Below are positions 6,272 to 9,471 of a stretch of DNA of 9,471 nt, one piece after another; within the stretch, counting starts at the first letter, position 1, and every line of letters starts with the position of its first letter. The DNA is from HIMB114 sp052048155 (GTDB lineage: Bacteria > Pseudomonadota > Alphaproteobacteria > Pelagibacterales > Pelagibacteraceae): assembly GCF_052048155.1 (NCBI RefSeq), contig NZ_JBNAIK010000011.1, forward strand, positions 1-9,471. The letters are read 5' to 3'. The notes under the pieces were generated by a model. It searched no databases and was not told the origin of the DNA. It saw only the letters and a list, made by a program, of their open reading frames with translations. Both the position numbers and the translations under genes were made by a program.

Positions 6272-6348
6272 TGGTGGGCCCGGAGGGATTTGAACCCCCG
6301 ACAACCCCGTTATGAGCGGGGGGCTCTAACCAACTGAGCTACAGGCCC
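6272..6348 (-). tRNA. tRNA with anticodon CAT (elongator Met or Ile2)
   Basis: The minus strand folds as a complete cloverleaf: acceptor GGGCCTG with CGGGCCC, D arm GCTC/GAGC with loop AGTTGGTTA, anticodon arm CCCCG-CTCATAA-CGGGG (anticodon CAT), variable loop TTGTC, and T arm GGGGG-TTCAAAT-CCCTC, followed by discriminator A and an encoded CCA. The G1-C72 pair excludes the usual bacterial initiator tRNA, which has an unpaired first position. CAT is read either as elongator methionine or, if lysidine-modified, as the minor isoleucine (AUA) tRNA; I cannot decide from the sequence alone. It lies between rpoD and the permease gene on the same strand. Confidence 0.96.
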
Positions 6349-6354
6349 GGAATA

Positions 6355-6382
6355 TTTTGTTATTACACTAATGATAACAAAA
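6355..6382. repeat. 9-bp inverted repeat between rpoD and the tRNA
   Basis: TTTTGTTAT (6355-6363) and ATAACAAAA (6374-6382) are perfect inverted arms around a 10-nt spacer. Because the T-run lies on the 5' arm on both strands, it lacks the trailing U-tract of a standard intrinsic terminator. It could still be an RNA processing or 3'-end stabilising hairpin for the rpoD mRNA, or a protein-binding palindrome. It is very AT-rich, so chance is possible. Confidence 0.5.
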
Positions 6383-6396
6383 ATAAATAAATTATT

Positions 6397-8238
6397 TTAA
6401 TTATCTAAGAAACTTTTTAATTGCCTAGATCGACTTGGGTGTTTTAGTTTTCTTAATGCCTTTGCTTCAATCTGTCTGATCCTTTCTCTAGTAACAGAAA
6501 ACTGCTGGCCAACTTCCTCGAGGGTATGATCTGTATTCATGCCAATACCAAATCTCATTCTCAATACTCTTTCTTCTCTTGGAGTTAAAGAAGCCAAAAC
6601 TTTGGTTGTTGTATTTTTTAATGCAGTCTGAACCGCAGCATCTACAGGTATTAATGCATTTGAGTCTTCAATAAAATCACCAAGAGTACTATCTTCTTCA
6701 TCTCCGACTGGAGTTTCTAATGACACTGGCTCTTTTGCTATCTTTAAAACTTTTCTAACTTTTTCAAGCGGCATTGCCAATTTTTTTGATAACTCTTCTG
6801 GTGTAGGTTCTCTTCCAAACTCACTCATCATTTGTCTTTGAGTTCTTACAATTTTATTTATTGTTTCTATCATATGAACTGGAATTCTAATCGTTCTAGC
6901 TTGGTCAGCAATTGATCTTGTAATGGCTTGCCTTATCCACCATGTTGCATATGTTGAAAATTTATATCCCCTTCTATACTCAAACTTATCTACCGCTTTC
7001 ATTAAACCAATGTTACCTTCTTGAATTAAATCTAAAAACTGCAAACCTCTATTTGTATATTTTTTTGCAATCGAAATAACTAATCTAAGATTGGCTTCGA
7101 TCATTTCTTTTTTTGCAATTCTAGACTCTCTTTCCCCTTTTTTAATTTTATTCACTAAAATTCTAAAATCAGAAATTGACATTCCAATGTTGTCACTGAG
7201 CTCAATAAGTTTATCTTTTAAATTTGCAAAAAGTTTTTTTTCTTTAGTAAAGAAAGCTAACCAACTTTTTTCTTCACTTAAAAATTTTTCAAAATTTGGA
7301 TTTAGTTCATTACCTACATAAAATTTAATAAAATCGTCTCTTGAAATACCATGTTTATTTGCCGCTCTCATTAATTCACCATCGTAAGAAAGGATTTTTT
7401 TATTTTCAGCATAATTTAAGGCAACCAAATCTTCTTGAGTAACTTGGTTAAGCTGAAGCTTCAAAAGTTCTTCCATAATTTCTTTTTTTACCTTTTCGTA
7501 ACTTTTCTTTTTACTGTCGCTAAATGCTTGATTTTTTAAAACACATTCAAGCTTATCTCTTTGATAAGAAATTAGTTTTTTATAGTTTTTTGTAATCCTG
7601 CTGAAAGCCTCTAAAATTTTTGGTTTTAACTCAATTTCTAATGATGCTAGAGATATATTAAATTCATCATCGTCATTACTATCTTCTGACTCAGTATCTA
7701 TATTTGGATTTTTTTCTTTAGCTTCTTTTTTACTTTTCTCTTTAATTGACTTTGCTAATTTTTCATCATCAATAAAATTCGTATCAAGATCAATAATATC
7801 TCTTACAAGCATTTCATTATTAATTAATTTCTCTTCCCAATCGAATATTTTTTTTGCAGTAATTGGACTTTCTGATAACGAACTGATCATTACATATCGA
7901 CCAGATTCTATTCTCTTAGCAATTGCTGTTTCACCTTCACGCGACAGAAGTTCTACGCCACCCATTTCTCTTAGGTACATTCTTATTGGGTCATCGCTTC
8001 TTTCAACTGTCTTTGATTGCTTCGCAGTTTCAGATTCTTGTTTTTTTACTTTAAAATCAGATTTATTTTGAACTAAAGTAATTGCTTGATCAAAAATATG
8101 TACTAATGCAGTGTCTAAACTTTCAATATTACTGTTTCTTTTACCTAAAGATTTTTGTAACTCTTCATGTGTTATAAAACCTCTATTCAGGCCTTTCTCA
8201 ACAAGTCTTTCAAAGGATTTTGATATTAATTTTTCCAC
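6397..8238 (-). CDS. rpoD: RpoD, primary (housekeeping) sigma-70 factor
   Basis: RpoD directs RNA polymerase to housekeeping promoters. The 613-aa product has the full group 1 layout: a short region 1.1 (about 1-60), region 1.2 with DDPIRMYLREMGGVELLSRE (82-101), a long non-conserved region with lysine-rich stretches and an acidic tract (DSNDDDEF, around 187-194), regions 2.1-2.4 including NLRLVISIAKKYTN, LIQEGNIGLMKAVDKFEYRRG and YKFSTYATWWIRQAI (-10 recognition), region 3, and region 4 at the C terminus (551-613) with LTPREERVLRMRFG and the helix-turn-helix TLEEVGQQFSVTRERIRQIE that reads the -35. The start is a GTG at 8238-8236, with no visible Shine-Dalgarno and no better in-frame ATG. 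dnaG lies 59 bp upstream on the same strand, the classic macromolecular synthesis operon order. Confidence 0.97.
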   Translation of the reverse strand: MEKLISKSFERLVEKGLNRGFITHEELQKSLGKRNSNIESLDTALVHIFDQAITLVQNKSDFKVKKQESETAKQSKTVERSDDPIRMYLREMGGVELLSREGETAIAKRIESGRYVMISSLSESPITAKKIFDWEEKLINNEMLVRDIIDLDTNFIDDEKLAKSIKEKSKKEAKEKNPNIDTESEDSNDDDEFNISLASLEIELKPKILEAFSRITKNYKKLISYQRDKLECVLKNQAFSDSKKKSYEKVKKEIMEELLKLQLNQVTQEDLVALNYAENKKILSYDGELMRAANKHGISRDDFIKFYVGNELNPNFEKFLSEEKSWLAFFTKEKKLFANLKDKLIELSDNIGMSISDFRILVNKIKKGERESRIAKKEMIEANLRLVISIAKKYTNRGLQFLDLIQEGNIGLMKAVDKFEYRRGYKFSTYATWWIRQAITRSIADQARTIRIPVHMIETINKIVRTQRQMMSEFGREPTPEELSKKLAMPLEKVRKVLKIAKEPVSLETPVGDEEDSTLGDFIEDSNALIPVDAAVQTALKNTTTKVLASLTPREERVLRMRFGIGMNTDHTLEEVGQQFSVTRERIRQIEAKALRKLKHPSRSRQLKSFLDN

Positions 8239-8297
8239 AATAGATGCTGGAATTTATATTTTTTTAATAAAAAATAAACGGAAGATTTTTAACATTT

Positions 8298-9471
8298 TTA
8301 GCTATTTTTTAGAGATAAGTATTGATTATAGCTAGCCTCATCAGGGTTCTTTAGTAGCTCCGACTCAAGACTAGAAATCTGTTTATTTTTTTTGGCAACA
8401 TTTAATTCTTCAACATAATCATTGAAAAAGTTTGAGTAAGACTCTTCATTAAGATTAACAATAATACTTTTGTTATTTGAATACATTTCAATTTTTTTAA
8501 TAAAAGAGGCAAAGTTTATTGTTAATTTTTTTCTTAAATCTTCTTTTGTTTTAATATTTTCATTTACTAATGAATTTATAAGTTCAGATATAAAAATATT
8601 ACTTTCTTTAAAATTAAATTCTAAAAGCGATATATCTTCAATTTTATTTTCACTAAATTCTGGATAATTTAATATTAAATTAATGAAAGATAACTCTACT
8701 ATTTCTTCTTTAGATAGCATTAATCGCAAACTTGCTTTTTTTATCTCTTCCTGACTTTGAGAATTATAATTTTTCTTCTTAATAATGTTTTCAAAAATTT
8801 TATTTTTAAATGCGCTTTTTATATATTTTTTTGAAATTTGATCTTCAATTTCATCAGCTAAATTAAATAACTTTTTTTCTAACATAGCAATATCTGAAGG
8901 TTTTGATTTATTAACTCCTAATGCATGATGGTTAAAAATAACATCTGCTAAATCTTTACTTTGACTTATTAAAGAATTGAAACCTTCTTTACCAAATTGA
9001 TTTACAAAATCATCTGGATCTTGGCCGTTAGGAATTTTTGCAAAATAAATATCTTTTCCTGGTTTTAATATTTTTAAAATTCTTTCTGCAGCTCGATAAG
9101 AAGCATCAATACCACTTTGATCTCCATCAAAACAAATGATAATTTTATCAAAGTTCTTCCAAGCTAAGCTTATCTGCGAAGTTGTCATTGCAGTACCTAA
9201 GGTGGCAGAAACATTTTTTATTCCTTTATTAAACAAAGACACTACATCCATATACCCTTCAACAAGAATTAAATTATTTGAATTTAAACTTTCTTTTTTT
9301 GCATTATTTAAATTAAACAAATTAAAACCTTTTTTAAAAAAATTTGTTTCAGGAGAATTTATATATTTTGCCAAAGCATTTGGTAAAACTGTTCGACCTC
9401 CACAACCAATAAAATTACTGTAATAATTTTGTATCGGAAAAGTAATTCTATTTTTAAAACGGTTAACTAAT
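8298..9471 (-). CDS. dnaG: DnaG primase, C-terminal part (5' end beyond window)
   Basis: DnaG makes RNA primers for the replication fork. The minus-strand frame is open from base 9471 to a TAA at 8300-8298, giving 390 codons. The N-terminal zinc-binding domain and the first part of the polymerase core lie outside. Visible are RITFPIQNYYSNFIGCGGR and AKYINSPETNFFKKG (family: F.I....G...GFGGR and pKYLNSPET..F.KG), then the Toprim metal-binding motifs LVEGYMDVVSLF and IICFDGDQSGIDA, and finally a divergent, lysine- and asparagine-rich C-terminal region that should contain the DnaB-helicase-interacting domain. A start at a TTG at 9374 is an artefact: that codon is an internal leucine inside a conserved primase motif and the homology continues upstream of it. 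rpoD follows after 59 bp. Confidence 0.96.
   Translation of the reverse strand, partial: LVNRFKNRITFPIQNYYSNFIGCGGRTVLPNALAKYINSPETNFFKKGFNLFNLNNAKKESLNSNNLILVEGYMDVVSLFNKGIKNVSATLGTAMTTSQISLAWKNFDKIIICFDGDQSGIDASYRAAERILKILKPGKDIYFAKIPNGQDPDDFVNQFGKEGFNSLISQSKDLADVIFNHHALGVNKSKPSDIAMLEKKLFNLADEIEDQISKKYIKSAFKNKIFENIIKKKNYNSQSQEEIKKASLRLMLSKEEIVELSFINLILNYPEFSENKIEDISLLEFNFKESNIFISELINSLVNENIKTKEDLRKKLTINFASFIKKIEMYSNNKSIIVNLNEESYSNFFNDYVEELNVAKKNKQISSLESELLKNPDEASYNQYLSLKNS

Overview
The window is a compact, AT-rich piece of chromosome (by eye roughly 30% GC) that looks alphaproteobacterial, most likely SAR11/Pelagibacterales or a close relative. Pointers are the alphaproteobacterial FtsZ C-terminal tail (EIPAFLRRQ), the dnaG-rpoD pair, very short intergenic spaces, few Shine-Dalgarno sequences, and lysine/asparagine/isoleucine-rich proteins. 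Placement is inference; no 16S gene is present. Almost all content is core housekeeping. I found no mobile element, CRISPR array, toxin-antitoxin pair or defence system.

Layout, left to right. Positions 1-2971 (minus strand) hold a cell-division cluster read mraZ, then ftsZ, then rsmH (which runs off the left edge). Upstream of mraZ is a 10-bp-periodic repeat that resembles a MraZ operator. Positions 3091-3440 (minus) are the RNase P RNA gene rnpB, with a promoter overlapping the end of an AmpD-like amidase gene (3470-3949, minus). Diverging from the amidase are mlaA and mlaC (plus strand, 4016-5375), for retrograde phospholipid transport. They converge on an EamA/DMT-family permease gene (5365-6264, minus) whose stop end overlaps mlaC by 11 bp. 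The permease gene starts 7 nt after a tRNA with anticodon CAT (6272-6348, minus). Upstream of the tRNA are rpoD (6397-8238, minus) and the 3' two-thirds or so of dnaG (8298 to the right edge, minus), which form the replication/transcription-initiation pair of the macromolecular synthesis operon.

Functionally the window combines envelope biology (Z-ring assembly, murein recycling, outer-membrane lipid asymmetry) with information processing (RNase P, tRNA, primase, housekeeping sigma, 16S rRNA methylation). The points most worth a second look are ftsZ sitting between mraZ and rsmH, the repeat array in front of mraZ, the tRNA abutting the permease start codon, and an MlaA that lacks a lipobox. 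Two computed start sites are misleading: dnaG does not begin inside the window, and mlaA does not begin at the upstream TTG.
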